Positions 1-11,670 are shown, counted from the first letter of the stretch. The stretch is DNA of 64,000 bases from Saccharum officinarum (GCA_020631735.1 CM036201.1:79212502-79276501); one strand, 5' to 3'. Notes: a model not told the origin generated them from the letters alone. Translations and numbers: made by a program.

Positions 1-1012
1 GACGCGACCTGGGTGTGATCGGCGCGTCCGGTCACAGTCCAGTAAGGTCCAGAGACGACCGGACGCGTCCGGTCATCACCGATCGGACGCGGTCGCGCGT
101 CCGGTGCGAGTACAGTTTGCTCCCTGCACGATCGGACGCGTCCGGTCACCCCTGACCGGTGCGTCCGGTCACTCAGTTGTTTTTCGGTTTTCGACCGTTA
201 CGAGCGACCGGCGCGTCCGGTCAGTTCAACCGGCGCGTCCGGTCAGCTCGTGTCTTGCTGAGTCAGCGGGTAACGGTTCGTTTTGTCTGTGGGGTGTATA
301 AATACATCCCCACCACCTCTTTTAGAGGTCTCTTGCTCATTTGATTAGCTGATAAACACCTTTGGAGTGCAAGGGAGTGCAAGAGCACTAGTGAGGATAG
401 AGATTTGAGAATCAAAGCTTGAGAGTTCCTCACTAGCGATTAGAGAGTAGCAAGTGTGCCTCCACCTTCTCATTTGGGCTCGTAGTGGTCAAGTGAGAGT
501 TCTAGCTTGTTACTCTTGGTGATCGCCATCACCTAGACGGCTTGGTGGTGATTGAGAGTTCGGTGATCATCCGGCGGAGCTTGTGGATGACCCAACTCAT
601 CTTGTGAGCGGTTGTGGGTGATTCACCGCGACGGAGTGTTAAAGAATCAACCCGTAGAGAGCACTTGATCCTTGCGCGGATCAAGGGGAGCTACACCCTT
701 GCGCGGGTGCTCCAACGAGGACTAGTGGGGAGTGGCGACTCTCCGATACCTCGGAAAAACATCGCCGTGTTCCTTGCCCCTTTACATTCAAGCATTTACT
801 TTATCGTATTTACTTTCATTGCTTGTTTTACATTCCTAGACTTGCCATGCTAGACTAGGATTGGAAACTAGGGTGCAAAACTTTGTATCGGTAGACTCTC
901 TAGGAACACAAGTAGACACTAGGGGTGAATTCCGGCTTGTAGGATTTAATTCTTGCATTTAATTTTTAGAGAAGCCCAATTCACCCCCCTCTTGGGCATC
1001 TTGATCCTTTCA
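1..1012 (+). mobile_element. 3' part of a long terminal repeat (LTR), truncated by the window edge
   Basis: The first 240 bases are dense in variants of the palindromic 18-mer GACCGGACGCGTCCGGTC. A TATA box follows at 297-304 (TATAAATA), then a long non-coding stretch that ends at 1012 in ATCCTTTCA, the same terminal form as the LTRs at 33343-35780 and 37588-39553. The 5' end lies outside the window, so I cannot tell a solo LTR from the end of a complete element. No gag or pol follows after 1012. The superfamily cannot be assigned from an LTR alone. Confidence 0.7.
297..304 (+). promoter_or_regulatory. TATA box of the LTR promoter
   Basis: TATAAATA lies just downstream of the GC-rich palindromic repeats. 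It has the same relative place as TATA boxes in the other three LTRs here (33258, 34697, about 38619). Confidence 0.5.
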
Positions 1013-1568
1013 AAGTTAAACTTTGAATTTGAATTATCACTGATAATAAAATTAAACTTTGATTCAAGGTGGTTTTGAGTGGCTGGTCTGTTTTTGTTTC
1101 GGTACTGCTACCAAATTTGTCAGACTATTTTGTTTCGATACTGCTACCAAATTTGCTTAAGGAATTGTTGATAACTAAACAATGCAAGCACATGACCCTC
1201 AATGTATAATTTGATATAGATTGACGGGCCTAAAGCCTTTAATAGCCACCATGATTCTCAGATAGCCTTGAACATTTTTCTTTCTCACTGAGCTTTGCTA
1301 GCTTAGTGAGTATGCTAGTGCAGTGAGTAGCATCATGATTCTACAGGTAGTGCAGAATGTTTTTAAAATTAGAGATGGTGATGTAAACTAACCCTCCACT
1401 TTAGGCTTCCTTATGTGCATAGATCGATCTTGCCACTGCAGAATTTTACAACAAAACGTGTAAGAAAAACGATAGCATTGCTTGACTATCACACCTAGAG
1501 ATAACCACTTCTATTTAGGGAATAAAACTAGGAGTAGCGAGTATATGATATACTGCAATAGTGCAATT
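1013..1568. other. Non-coding flank, nothing recognised
   Basis: AT-rich sequence between the LTR and the hAT-like element. I see no coding frame, RNA gene or clear repeat apart from a short local duplication near 1085-1160. Confidence 0.5.
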
Positions 1569-2261
1569 CATGGTTTTTAAGGCGACAAGGCGAGACGTGG
1601 CGAGCCACTCATTCGAGTCGACTAGGCGATGCCTAGGCGACCATAAGGCGAGGCAAGGCGACGCCTTATCATTCTAAGAAATAGGAAAATAGCAGCAGGG
1701 ACTAGGCAAGAAAAAGGGAAAAAGGAAAAAAAAGAAAAACCAGAAAAGGGCAAATGTAAAGAGAATGGTTGGCCCAGCCCAATAGGCAGCCCACTAGTGT
1801 GTCCTTATCCCTTCTCAGCTCATCTCTCATCTCACGGACGCAGAGCAGTGCCACCGCACACATCGCTCCTCCTCTCTGGCGCAGCGCTGTCGCTTCTCCT
1901 CCCTGCTTCACACACGCAGATGCAGCGCCGCCGCATCTCCCTCCTTCACGCAGGTGCAGCTCTGCCGCATCTCCTCCCTCATGGCTCACGCAGGTACAGC
2001 GTCGCCCGCCCTCCCTTGCACTGTTCTTGGCTGTGTGCACTCGGCCTGCTCTCCGCTCCTTCCCTACCTCTTGCTGCTGCTCCCTCAGATCCGCCGCAGA
2101 TGACCCATGCGGCGCCGGATCTGGTGGGGATGAGCGAGGAGGTAGCTGCATGGTCTCTCCCAATTGATTTCCTCTTCTTTTGGCTAGGCGTCAGGGACGA
2201 CTTACTCCCTGCGAGCACCTCGACGCCTAGGCGATGACTAGGCGACGCCTTAAAAACCATG
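1569..2261. mobile_element. Non-autonomous hAT-like DNA transposon with GC-rich internal sequence
   Basis: The ends are inverted: CATGGTTTTTAAGGCG at 1569 and its complement ending at 2261. It is flanked by an 8-bp direct repeat with one mismatch, GTGCAATT (1561-1568) and GTACAATT (2262-2269), as expected for hAT elements. The 693-bp body has GC-rich open frames on both strands and about three diverged copies of a roughly 36-bp unit (around 1905-2020). Near the ends many GGCGA/TCGCC submotifs repeat. The class rests on the 8-bp duplication only. No transposase is present. The internal open frames look like fortuitous or captured sequence, not genes. Confidence 0.6.
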
Positions 2262-4092
2262 GTACAATTACAACTTTGTGAGTTTGTATGGATAAATATA
2301 CAATAGCTAATCGTGTCTTTCCTATTCCTGGTGCATGACAGATCACACATCCGCCAACAACATCATGTTTTGCTCGAACTCCATAACTTTTCTTAGCCGA
2401 TCACCAACTAAATTGTCCAAATAAACTCAAATGCTTCACGCTGATGCTCATATACATAGTACCAATGACCTTTGGAATAAGATCCCACACCGTTCCATTT
2501 AGATGGAGATCTTGACATCTTTTTCAGTATCAATGTCTGCTTGTTCACAGAGATGAAAGGTCGATGCGTTCGTCACACCTTTGGCATTGGGCCATGCATG
2601 CAGGTTTATTGGCAAAGCCTAAGAGTAGGCTGCATTTTTCAACCACGGGACATTGTCCACAATGCAATATCTGAATATGCTCCCTTAGTTACCACAGAAT
2701 CAATAGCCAGTTAGTACAAATACTCCAGGTTTCATTTTTCAGCCACAATCCATTATCCACAATGCATTATCTGAACACTCCTTCAGTTACCATAGAACTA
2801 TATATAATCCATTATCCACAATGCATTATCTGAACAGTTACCACAAAACTCTATATAATCGTGATATGGGCAATTGGAAGGCATAGTTTTTGCCCAAAAT
2901 TTAAAAAAATGGTGTTATCAAAAGCAACATAGCTCACTTTATTATTCACAAGGGAACAGAACAGAACATATCAGAAGGGAACAAAACAGAACAGCAAAAG
3001 GTATACCATGCTTCTTGATAATCTTTGTGTGATGTTATTATCCAGAAGGGAACTGAACACAGAGACCCAAGGTAAAACTTGCTTACCATGATATTTTAAA
3101 GTTATTTTTGAGGTAGAGATCTTAAATTAGGCACATACCAATTGATCAGCACTGCCTCATGTTCGCTTAAACATGTTTCTCATGCTGAAAACATAATCTT
3201 TCTTGAAGAATATTTGATGAAACATATTTAAGCTTACGCTCCTACCTTGTTTCTGTTGACTTGACAAAAGAAAAGACTTAAATTATCAGGGTACCACTAC
3301 TCACTCATCAAAAGCATGCCCCTATTTCTTTCAGATGGTCTGAGCAGTCAGCAGTCCATTCAACACACAACAAAATTTATACATTGTTTCTTCATCAAAT
3401 GCTAAAGTGCTTCAGCCCCACACAAAATCACCACTAGCCAACACAAAGATGGCGAGCAGGGCTGTGCCCCTTGATTTTTAGTTTCCAAACTATTGCTGAA
3501 CTGTTAGCAGATGTTCACTTTCTTGAAAATGGATTCACATGTAGATTTTATGTGCCATCGATGTTTGAAAATTGAAATCCAATTATGCAATATATTGTTT
3601 ATTGTATCCATTTTCCCTTGGTAACCCATGAACCCTAAATTCCTAATGTCAGCATCTCCAACATGCCATCAGACTGAAACCTGAAGAACAGGAGATGTGT
3701 ATTAACAAACTTTGCTTGCTTGCGGTTGTAGCCTCAACATTTATACTGCACTACAACTGTCTCGGTCCATAATTATCTGTCTCAGATCAACATAGTGTTG
3801 CTTATAAAGCTACTCTATGTAAATTGACCCTCACAAGGTAACAATTATGAGCTACAGAGGTACAGAGGTGGTGGCATGGCCTAACAGCTACTCTTGTACT
3901 CAAATGACAAGTTAGTACACTACACTAGATGAGGCTCAGGATTAAGTTCAGTTGCCAGAAAACCAAAGCATACACCAAATATGAGAAGCCACACTTATTT
4001 CGCCATTAATCAAAGAGTTGCTAACATTCAAGTTGTTCAATGCAGCTTAATGGAGCCGAGCGAAGGGAATACCGAGCACAAGGCATGCCTAG
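2262..4092. other. 3' flank of the TTM3-like gene, with a short tandem repeat
   Basis: Mostly AT-rich non-coding sequence. Between about 2640 and 2860 a unit containing CCACAATGCATTATCTGAAC occurs about three times with spacers. The portion next to 4093 should contain the TTM3-like 3' UTR (minus strand). No other gene seen. Confidence 0.5.
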
Positions 4093-4743
4093 TCACGGAA
4101 GCAGCTTCCCTGCCATGAAGCAGGCGAACTTGTTGGTCCGGGAGTACTCGTAGGGCACGCCGGCGACGGTGAGCAGGTGCTCCAGCACCTCCTTGACCCG
4201 GTCAGGCTCCGCCGTCTCGCACTCGAGCTCGTAGCTGGTTCCGAAGTCAAACCGCGTCTCGTCGAGCTCCAGCACGAGGCCGCCGCCACTGCCGTCCCCG
4301 TCTTCGTCCTCGAGCTCGTAGACAGCGCGCGTGTTCCTGAAGCCGCCGAGGCATATGAAGGGCGCGGCGTCCCCACCGACGCCGTACTCGTCGGTGACAA
4401 GGCGGACGATCGGGGAGTCGAGCCGACCGAGCCGCACGGGGTCGTCTGCGCAGGCAAGCGCGAGCGCGGGGTCGAGTGGCTCCTCGACCTCCTCGACGCG
4501 GCTGACTCCGGTGTCGATCTGGGGGCGGCGCTTGAGCGCGAGCACGGCGCGCGCGGGGACGCCGCGGTCGTCGTCGTAGAGGCGGACGCGGAGCGCGGTG
4601 GTGGCGGCAGCGAGCGTGCACGCGGCGGCGTCGAAGAAGAGGTTCCGCTGCGCATGGGTGCGGCGGAGGTGGGGCGCGAGGTGCGCGGAAAGGCGGCGGT
4701 GCGCCGCGGCATCGGGGAGGCGGAGCTTGGTCTCAACCTCCAT
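4093..4743 (-). CDS. TTM3: CYTH-domain triphosphate tunnel metalloenzyme (TTM3-like inorganic triphosphatase)
   Basis: Intact single-exon reading frame of 216 residues. The ATG at 4743 lies in a good plant context (GCCATGG). The protein opens with the family signature MEVETKLRL, giving the ExExK metal and phosphate motif at E2, E4 and K6. Other tunnel residues are visible: R52 and R54 in LRVRLY, K71 in ALKRR, R82 in SRVEEVEE, E159 and D161 in LELDE, E173 and E175 in YELECE, and K205 in TNKFACF. Length and start match plant TTM3, about 210 residues with no transit peptide. The family hydrolyses inorganic triphosphate with a divalent metal, probably in the cytosol. Base composition is strongly GC-rich, as in many grass single-exon genes. 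The coding strand has overlapping open frames in other phases (4089-5114, 4733-5197), which are composition artefacts. The 5' flank (4744-5200, minus) has a CT-rich leader and no clear TATA box. The family call is firm; assignment to TTM3 rather than another TTM is from length and motif pattern. Confidence 0.9.
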   Translation of the reverse strand: MEVETKLRLPDAAAHRRLSAHLAPHLRRTHAQRNLFFDAAACTLAAATTALRVRLYDDDRGVPARAVLALKRRPQIDTGVSRVEEVEEPLDPALALACADDPVRLGRLDSPIVRLVTDEYGVGGDAAPFICLGGFRNTRAVYELEDEDGDGSGGGLVLELDETRFDFGTSYELECETAEPDRVKEVLEHLLTVAGVPYEYSRTNKFACFMAGKLLP

Positions 4744-5200
4744 GGCGGTAGGATGGGGTGGTCGCGAGGGCGGGGGCGGGGTCTGGGGAGGGGTGGAGGT
4801 GGAGAGGCCGATGCCGATGCATTGGGCCTTGGAGGGCGCGGCGCCCGGCGGCGGGTGGAGGAGGTGGAGGAGGGAGGAGGTCTACGGGCCTGGGACTGGA
4901 GACGGGGTGGTGTAGCCGGCTGGGTCGTTCGGGGTGGTGGTGGGTGCTGGGGTGCTCCCCGTGGCGACGCGGAGGTGCTCTTCGAGCTCGTCGCGGTCGG
5001 TGGAGCAGAGCTCGATGCGGGTTGGGTTGCGGCGCAGCATTGGCGGATGAGATGAGAGGAGAATGAGATGAGACGAAGGGCTTCCCTCGTCCTACTAGCC
5101 TGCCAGGGGAACATTTGGATTTGCGGAGCGCTTCATGTTTGCCTTCTCGATCGTCCAAAGCAACATGAAGCCACCGATCCGAACGTTTTTCCCCCACTTA

Positions 5201-5700
5201 GGCTGCGTTTAGGTGGACCTCTAATTTTTTAAGAAGCACAGTAACACTTTTGTTCGTATTTAGTCATTGATGTCTAATCATGAGCTAATTAGATTCAAAA
5301 GATTCGTCTCGTAATTTATAACAAAACTATGTAATTATTTTTTTACCTATATTTAATGTCTCATGCATACATATAAAGATTCGATGCGATGAAAAATCTT
5401 CTAAACATTCGATGTGACAAGACCTCAGATTCAGAGTTCAGATGCTTGCCTTTCTCTCGTCCTGGCCTTGTTTACTTCCCTCTAAATTCTAAATTTTTAC
5501 ATTTTCTCTCCATCACATCAATCTCTAGACACATGCATGGAGCATTTAACGTAGGTAAAAGTAATAACTAATTACACAGTTTGGTTGTAAATCACGAGAT
5601 AAATCTTTTAAACCTGATTAGTCCATGATTGGACACTAATTGCCAATATAAACGAAAGTGCTATAGTAGCAAAAAAATTTTTTTGCATCTAAACACCCCC
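5201..5700. mobile_element. Two adjoining or nested Tourist-like (PIF/Harbinger) MITEs
   Basis: The segment starts GGCTGCGTTTAGGTGGACC after TTA and ends CATCTAAACACCCCC. A second terminal sequence, GGCCTTGTTTACTTCC, begins near 5464, so two MITEs of the grass GGCC-TTGTTTA family are joined. Both show family-internal motifs such as GATTCGTCTCG and GATTCGATG. The long duplicated segment of the window begins inside this block at about 5303. Confidence 0.6.
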
Positions 5701-7293
5701 TACTAGCCTGGTATAGGGGGACATTTGGATTTGATTGCACGTACGGAGTACTCAAGAAGAGTCTGGAGCAGGCCAGCAAAACTGGTCTGCAAGTGCTCGT
5801 CTTCAGGAATGGCTGCTGAACATATTCATATCAGACGCTTTTACAAGACACTGCTTGCTCCGATGCATGTTCAAATCTTGCACTAACTAACTGACATCGA
5901 TTCACATATAAAGCACGGATCAGGCAACATCTTACAGGAATCAACTTACATTACATATAGGCCTACATATCCCAAATTGTTGACTGATGAGTGCATAATA
6001 AACAACTAGGTAGGAGGTTTCTACTAACTAGGCACTCCCGTGTAGAAACACAACGGAAACTAGTATTCTCTACCTTGTAGAGATACCTCCTAAATGACAT
6101 GCATCATCATGGCACAGAATCAATTTCCAAACTCTTCAGCCACAGCCTCTCTCCTTTTCTGGGCAGTGAAGGTGGAGGAGAGGTTGTCACCAGTTGAAGC
6201 AGAGCAGCAGAGAAGTCTATCTGATCGGTGGCTTTAAGACAACTGCGGGCGGAAGTTGACACGATCCCACCATTGTACACCATTGCATCCGGCTGCTGCA
6301 GACCAATGTCAATGCCCAAGAGAGGAAGTAAGGGAGGTACCAGGTGAAAGGACATAATGGTAAAACACTCGACGGTATCCGTTTCATTTAGCGGTACATC
6401 AAAGTGATGTATCCAAAAGTGAATGATATATAGAAAGGTTATTAAGATCAACAATGCAACTTCAACAGGATAAGTTCTTGCAAAGCCGCTCATCAAAATG
6501 TGATGGAACTAGGTTTAAGCACAAGGTAAACTAAACTGGAGTAACAGAACATGATGTCCCTATAAGCTATGGAAAAAAGGCAGCTACCAAATATTCCATT
6601 TACCTTTAGATGATCTACTAGGGCCATCAGCAGCCTAGTACTTCTCACTTCTAACTGGTGTTTATATCAGTACACACAAAATTATAACCTGTAAAATAAA
6701 AGGGGAAACAAAAGCTCAATTAACTCTACTAGGAAATGTTGTTGTTAACTGCTTGAAAAAAATGATATGAGAAGTAATTCATGAAGTATGGAAGTTGTCT
6801 ACAATAATAAGAGCCACCCTTGGACTAGCCTGCAACCTCATCAAAATACCATAGAATGATTTTTTTTAAAAATTACTTATTTGATATGTACGTTGACAAA
6901 TAAGATCATCTCAACTAATATAAGGATCAATGGGTTCTGTATAAGAACTAAAACTACACATAGGCACACATGCAAGGTGCAAGTAAAAGGGCAGGATAGA
7001 AAAGCAAATTCAAGAGACACAAAGAGAAGCATATTCAAGATTCTCGAGGAGAAGCATGGCTTCACTGTTCAATCAGATATTCACATATTTATTTGTGTGA
7101 GCAGGGTCTGATGGCAACGACTTCAATGTTCAATCAAAATGGGCTACATATGAGACGAAACTTGCCAACATGAATGCTTGCATAAGTAGAAGCAGGAGAA
7201 CATTCACAGGAGCCCCAGTTTGGTTATTGGTAATACTTGGTTTTATAAATTGGCAACTGCAGAAAGTATCACGACAGTTCATAGTTAACTTAC

Positions 7294-9227
7294 CGTCTGA
7301 ACATTGGATTCTGATTTTATCTAGTGGTATGCCATTGGCATTCAAAACCTTCAAAATTTGAAGTACTATCTCATCAGCATCTTTACATATGATTTCAACA
7401 ACCTGAAGATGGCTAGCTGCAATTGGTTGTTCCAATGGCTTGTAACTTCCCTGCATCTTCATTAAATTGTTACGTACCTGGAGCGAATGAATACTTTAAC
7501 AACAACAACAACAAAGCCTTTTAGTCCCAAGCAAGTTGGGGTAGGCTAGAGTTGAAACCCAACATGAGTTTGGGTTTCATCTCCATATGAGTAGCTAAGT
7601 TTTTACATTGGCTCGCCAAGCCTAACACAACCCTCCTCCTTTACCAGGGCTTGGGACCTGCTATGCTAGAAAACCATAGGCGCCCCACCATAGGCGGAGT
7701 TGAGCGAATGATACTTTACTCAACAAATAAACAAAACCAAAATAAAGACTAGACACGTGTAAAGAACATAAAAGAACCTTTGAAGGCTTCAGAGTAAGTT
7801 TCTCCAGAAGAGGTGCGTGATGGAGGAACCAAATTAGTCCACTGAAGTCAGCAGACACAAACCATTTGCCAAGAACCAAAGTCTTTAACTTGCTAAATGC
7901 AGGGCACCACTCCAAATCCCTGTTGAAAACATACTAGGAAAAGTGCAAGGGCATAAAGTCAAATAATGAAAACGCTGCAAAAGGAAAACTAAAATACAAG
8001 CCTGAGTTAACATGCAGATGAAAAAGGTCTAGACTTCATATCTTTTAGAGGTGCTAAATTGCTAATCTACTCTATAAAACATCGCTATGTTTGCTGCATT
8101 AGCTATTCTGAAACTAACATGACATATCAATTACAAGGCATCTCATTTTTAGTTAAACAATATCAGTAATTGCAGAACAACAAAACAGTTCCAGTAAACT
8201 GATATAGCATGACAGATTGACATGGTCAACAAACTACAGGGGATGTTCATTGAAATATGATCTGAAAGGAACAGCTGAAATACAGCTATTGAGCTATGTA
8301 TGTCAACACAATTCCAAAACTGAATACCAGGAAGGCAGCTGTGAGCATACCAGATCAGGATAAGCTGACAATTCCAAGTCTGTAGCTTCTGTCAAGCCTT
8401 CGAGAAACACGCACTTGTAATCATCAGGACCGTAATAGTAATAACAACCATCACAGGCAGCATCTCCAGAATCATCCAAGCGACCATTGTCACATCGATC
8501 ATTATAGAAGTGATTGAATCGAACTTTTGCAATTTCTAAAGATGGCATACTTTCAAGCATTGGAACCCTTCCGACATTGGTAATGAAATCAAATGAAATG
8601 AGGCTCCGGAAAGACATCCCAGTGCGGTAGTTGGAATAAAAGAGGCAGTATATGATCCTCAGATGTTTCAAGGACGGGGAATGCATTTCCACCCGCCGAA
8701 CATCGCAATCCTCCATCTTGAGATCCTCCAGCGCCGGGCAGCACGAGAAATCAAGAACGCCAGCGTTGCCCTGGACACTCACAAGCTCCAGCCTCGTGAG
8801 GTGGTCGGAGGCGAGGGGCCGGTCCTCCAGCACGAAGGGAAGCCGAGGCTTGATGGACGCTTGGAACCGGAGCTCCCGGACCTAGCGCCGCAGCGCACGG
8901 TGGATCCAGCTGTTGACGCGCCGCTCCATTCTAGGGACGTCATACGGGCCCAGATTTAGATCGACATCGAGGTCGAAATCGCAGGAGTCCAGGGGGCGCC
9001 CCCGCGGCGGGCGTTCAGCAGGCCGTCGACGAAGGGGCCGAACGTGTAGACGCCGCCGGCCCAGCCGGTGCAGCCGGAGAAGCGCACGGCGGGCGCGGAC
9101 CGCCAGTGGTGGCGCCAGCTCTGGGCGAGCACGCACGTGCGTACCGCGTCCTGCGCCGGCAGGAGGAGAGGATGTGGTGGAGGACGCCCTCCGGGAGGTC
9201 GCTGATGTGGTTCGCCCCGCTCGCCAT
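7294..9227 (-). pseudogene. F-box/LRR protein pseudogene, copy 1
   Basis: Three exons can be joined in phase: 9227-8351, 7933-7778 and 7477-7294, with GT-AG borders. The product opens MASGANHISDLPEGVLHHIL, an F-box, followed by leucine-rich repeats such as LTRLELVSVQGNAGVLDFSC and PALEDLKMEDCDV. Exon 2 has FSKLKTLVLGKWFV and LLEKLTLKPSK. Exon 3 carries the C-terminal segment with ADEIVLQILKVLNANGIPLD. Intact relatives act as substrate adaptors of SCF ubiquitin ligases. This copy is broken: one G is missing near 9166 inside the F-box, compared with copy 2, and an in-frame TAG lies at 8882-8884 where relatives are expected to have Gln. A terminal exon after 7294 could not be placed. The intron between exons 2 and 3 holds a retroposon (7499-7701). 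Both lesions are read directly; a sequencing error could explain the single-base deletion but not the stop shared with copy 2. Confidence 0.8.
7499..7701 (-). mobile_element. Short retroposon with (TTG)n tail, RTE-LINE-like 3' fragment
   Basis: On the minus strand the insert ends in a run of TTG triplets preceded by CCAACTTGCTTGGGACTAAA, a 3' end I associate with plant RTE-type LINEs. It is flanked by a target duplication: GAGCGAATGAATACTTTA at 7481-7498, and the same minus one A at 7702-7718. The insertion sits in the F-box gene intron only a few bases from the exon 3 acceptor. The same insertion is in copy 2, so it predates the duplication. Confidence 0.65.
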
Positions 9228-9472
9228 GGGCGGCGCTCCGTCGAACAGGTGGCGGCGTCGGGCGGCGGTTGCGCTGGGCCGCGTGAACGTGGAGTGCCTA
9301 CGCTGGGAAAAGGGTGAAAGTCAAGGAGAGTGCGTGCCTGGTAGAGCAACATTTGGATAATTCACCCTGTTCCTTGCTGATGTTCGCATCAGGTTGCATA
9401 ATTCCAATTCGACAAGGCAGCAAATTAACATAAATCTACACGAGGTGGAATGCTAGCACGCGACAGATATAG

Positions 9473-9762
9473 AGTGTGTTTAGTTCCCCATTTCATCAAA
9501 AAAATTTTGAGTTTTGACTCATCATTTTGCAAAATAGATCTAAACACCATGTAAATTTTTGACAAAAAGGTATTCATTCTCTATTTTTTATTTTGGTCTC
9601 AAGAGGCAAAAAAAAAAGCCAAAAAACTCTCACCCACCTCATGAAAATTTGGCATTTGGATGAAACTAAACACACCCATAAAAATTTTGGCATTTTGTAT
9701 TTCATCATTCCAAAGTAGTTGGCATTTTGCATTTTGCATTCCATGAGGAACTAAACACAGCC
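9473..9762. mobile_element. Tourist-like MITE, copy 1
   Basis: The ends are GTGTGTTTAGTTCCCC and the complement of GGCTGTGTTTAGTTCC. The interior is rich in GGCATTTTG-type motifs. It lies in the 5' flank of the F-box pseudogene and is shared with 60950-61244. Confidence 0.6.
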
Positions 9763-10375
9763 ACAAATGAAGTCTTAGTTTGAACTGATGAAACATTTAA
9801 GGGGAGATTGACATTCTTTCCAAGCAGGAATCCTCCAAATATCAACACGGTGAGGGTACTCCGCCAAGTTTGGCCTTGGTTTCGACGGTACACAAGAGGG
9901 AGACGCTTGGGTAATTGGCTTGGCTCTATGATTTCAAGTAACTTTGCAGATGATGATGCTTCCGATTTGACAGGCTAAGGCACAAAGCTGAACATGTGTT
10001 ATTTGCCTTCAACAGCACAAAGCTGAGTACACATTTTTCTACTTTTCTATATAACTAACATATTTTTCTTTATTCATTCATATCACTTAACATGGTACTT
10101 TTAATAAAATACTAAAAGTATAAAAAAAAGATATTCGAAATGGGTCTAAAACACCTATTGACATGATGACAAAGGAAAAGGATAATAATAATGAGGGAAA
10201 AAATGAGAAGGAAGACGTATGGAGTGTGTTGTTGGGCTCCAGCGCGCTGCTCCACGGGTGGGCCTAAAGCAAGGAAAAGATGGCAGCTGCGTTGGGCCGC
10301 AGCCCATTACAATACATATATTGCCAGGGCGCTCGGCCTCGGCAGAGCCTGAGCCGCAACTAGTTCATCCGTTTA

Positions 10376-10386
10376 GTCCCACCTCG
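10376..10386 (+). promoter_or_regulatory. USE element of the U2 snRNA promoter, copy 1
   Basis: GTCCCACCTCG matches the plant upstream sequence element RTCCCACATCG with one mismatch. It ends 32 bases before the TATA box, the longer spacing used by RNA polymerase II snRNA genes. Confidence 0.8.
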
Positions 10387-10418
10387 CCGAGCCAAGCAGC
10401 GCGGAGGCGCGGACTCGC

Positions 10419-10426
10419 TACATAAG
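10419..10426 (+). promoter_or_regulatory. TATA box of the U2 snRNA promoter, copy 1
   Basis: TACATAAG lies 33 to 26 bases upstream of the U2 5' end, the usual place in plant snRNA genes. Confidence 0.7.
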
Positions 10427-10451
10427 GAGACCCAGGGCAGCAGACTGAAGC

Positions 10452-10649
10452 ATACCTTTCTCGGCCTTTTGGCTAAGATCAAGTGTAGTATCTGTTCTTA
10501 TCAGTTTAATATCTGATATGTGGGCTATGTGCCCACTTTGATATTAAATTTATTTTTTGTGGGGAGGGTCCACCACAGTGGCTTGCCACTGGGGCCCTCG
10601 CGCGTCGACCAGCCGTTGCACTGCTGGCCGGGCCTGGCGCACCCCAACC
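10452..10649 (+). ncRNA. U2: U2 spliceosomal snRNA, copy 1
   Basis: 198 bases, close to the usual plant U2 length of about 196. It begins ATACCTTTCTCGGCC and contains the branch-point-pairing segment GTGTAGTATCTG, the stem GTGGGC/GCCCAC, and an Sm site in ATTTATTTTTTGTGG. It ends at the GC-rich 3' stem-loop finishing ACCCCAACC. U2 base-pairs with the intron branch point in the spliceosome. A correctly spaced USE and TATA lie upstream, and the internal stem is perfectly paired here, so this copy looks functional. It is the last intact gene before the N gap. Confidence 0.95.
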
Positions 10650-11003
10650 AAATCTTAATTCAAGTTGTATCTGATCTGAATTAAAGTTGTGTATATGATC
10701 TGAATTAGTGTTCTGCTCTGCTAACTGTGTAATGGTTTCAGCAGCATTGAGCAAACAGCTGCATATATTGTTAAGTACCAGACAGCAATCAGAGAGTTTT
10801 GTTGGCTCAGAGAACCGAGAACTACAGATCATTCTCTTTGTTTTCAGAACTGGTGCTCTAGAAATTTTGGCTCAGTGATAACCGAACTGCAGATCATTCT
10901 CAGAACTGGTGCTCTAGAAAAAACAGTGCAGTGTAAATGAAGAGCCTTTCAGTGTGTGTTCCTGACTGGGATGCCACGGAACAGTGGCTTGCCACCACCA
11001 AGT
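10650..11003 (+). other. 3' flank of U2 copy 1, up to the gap
   Basis: The sequence matches the flank of copy 2 apart from indels. A segment containing CAGATCATTCTC and GAACTGGTGCTCTAGAAA is partly duplicated (about 10822-10920). No coding frame. Confidence 0.6.
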
Positions 11004-11103
11004 NNNNNNNNNNNNNNNNNNNNNNNNNNNNNNNNNNNNNNNNNNNNNNNNNNNNNNNNNNNNNNNNNNNNNNNNNNNNNNNNNNNNNNNNNNNNNNNNN
11101 NNN
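11004..11103. other. Assembly gap (100 N)
   Basis: Exactly 100 N, a placeholder for unknown length. It truncates copy 1 of the segmental duplication. The 230 bases after it are GC-rich, with no recognised gene. Confidence 0.95.
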
Positions 11104-11670
11104 AGCGCCCTAGCAACGGATCTAGGTTGGCCGAGCTCCATGGCGCCAGATCCACGAGGATGGCGGCAGCGCGCTGGCGCGGGGCAGGGCAGCGCAGCGG
11201 CAGCAGTGGATTGGGCTTGGCGGGCCCGTCGATGGCTCAACGGGCTTGTCAACAGGCTTTTTTTAATTTTTTTCTAATTTATTTACCGAGGCCTGGAAAA
11301 TCGTTTTTGCCCGCCTTGAAAAAGATTTCTGTAGTGTAGTACACTGTCACACTTATCGGAAGCATAAAAAATATTTACTCATAAATGTATCATATAAGAC
11401 TTTAGCTTCAGACTATCCATGTGTCGGTAGAGTTAGGTTTCAAAATCAGGCAAGGATTTAGTCGTCATCGTGTCTCGGTTCCAAATGTCAGCACTTATCG
11501 AGAGTTGCACTCATACATGTGGATAGCTTAGAGATTTGTACTGGTATGCATATAGCCTTGAAGAACACATTTATTTTGATTAGATTGGATAGCAATCTGC
11601 TTAAGATTTTAGTTTACAATTTGATTATTTATGCTATTGGCTAATTCATGTTACAGTAATAATTTATCGA

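Larger units (their letters stand above)
5303..11003. repeat. Segmental duplication, copy 1
   Basis: This 5.7-kb stretch recurs in direct orientation at about 56763-62729. It contains the F-box/LRR pseudogene, a MITE and the U2 gene. In one sampled stretch (6061-6500 against 57523-57962) I count six substitutions in about 440 bases. The left breakpoint lies inside a MITE. The right end of this copy runs into the 100-N gap, so its true end is unknown. Indels separate the copies, including the MITE-derived insertion at 62203-62505 present only in copy 2. Confidence 0.9.

Noticed and set aside
4089..5114. 341-codon minus-strand frame and other frames over the TTM3-like gene
   Set aside because: Low-complexity Ser/Pro/Arg products of GC-rich sequence in the wrong phase. 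The 216-codon frame has the family residues.
6107..6496. 129-codon minus-strand frame with a hydrophobic segment, open in both duplication copies (also 57569-57958)
   Set aside because: Of six differences between the copies, five change the amino acid and one is silent. That is no sign of selection on the protein, and the frame lies downstream of the F-box exons.
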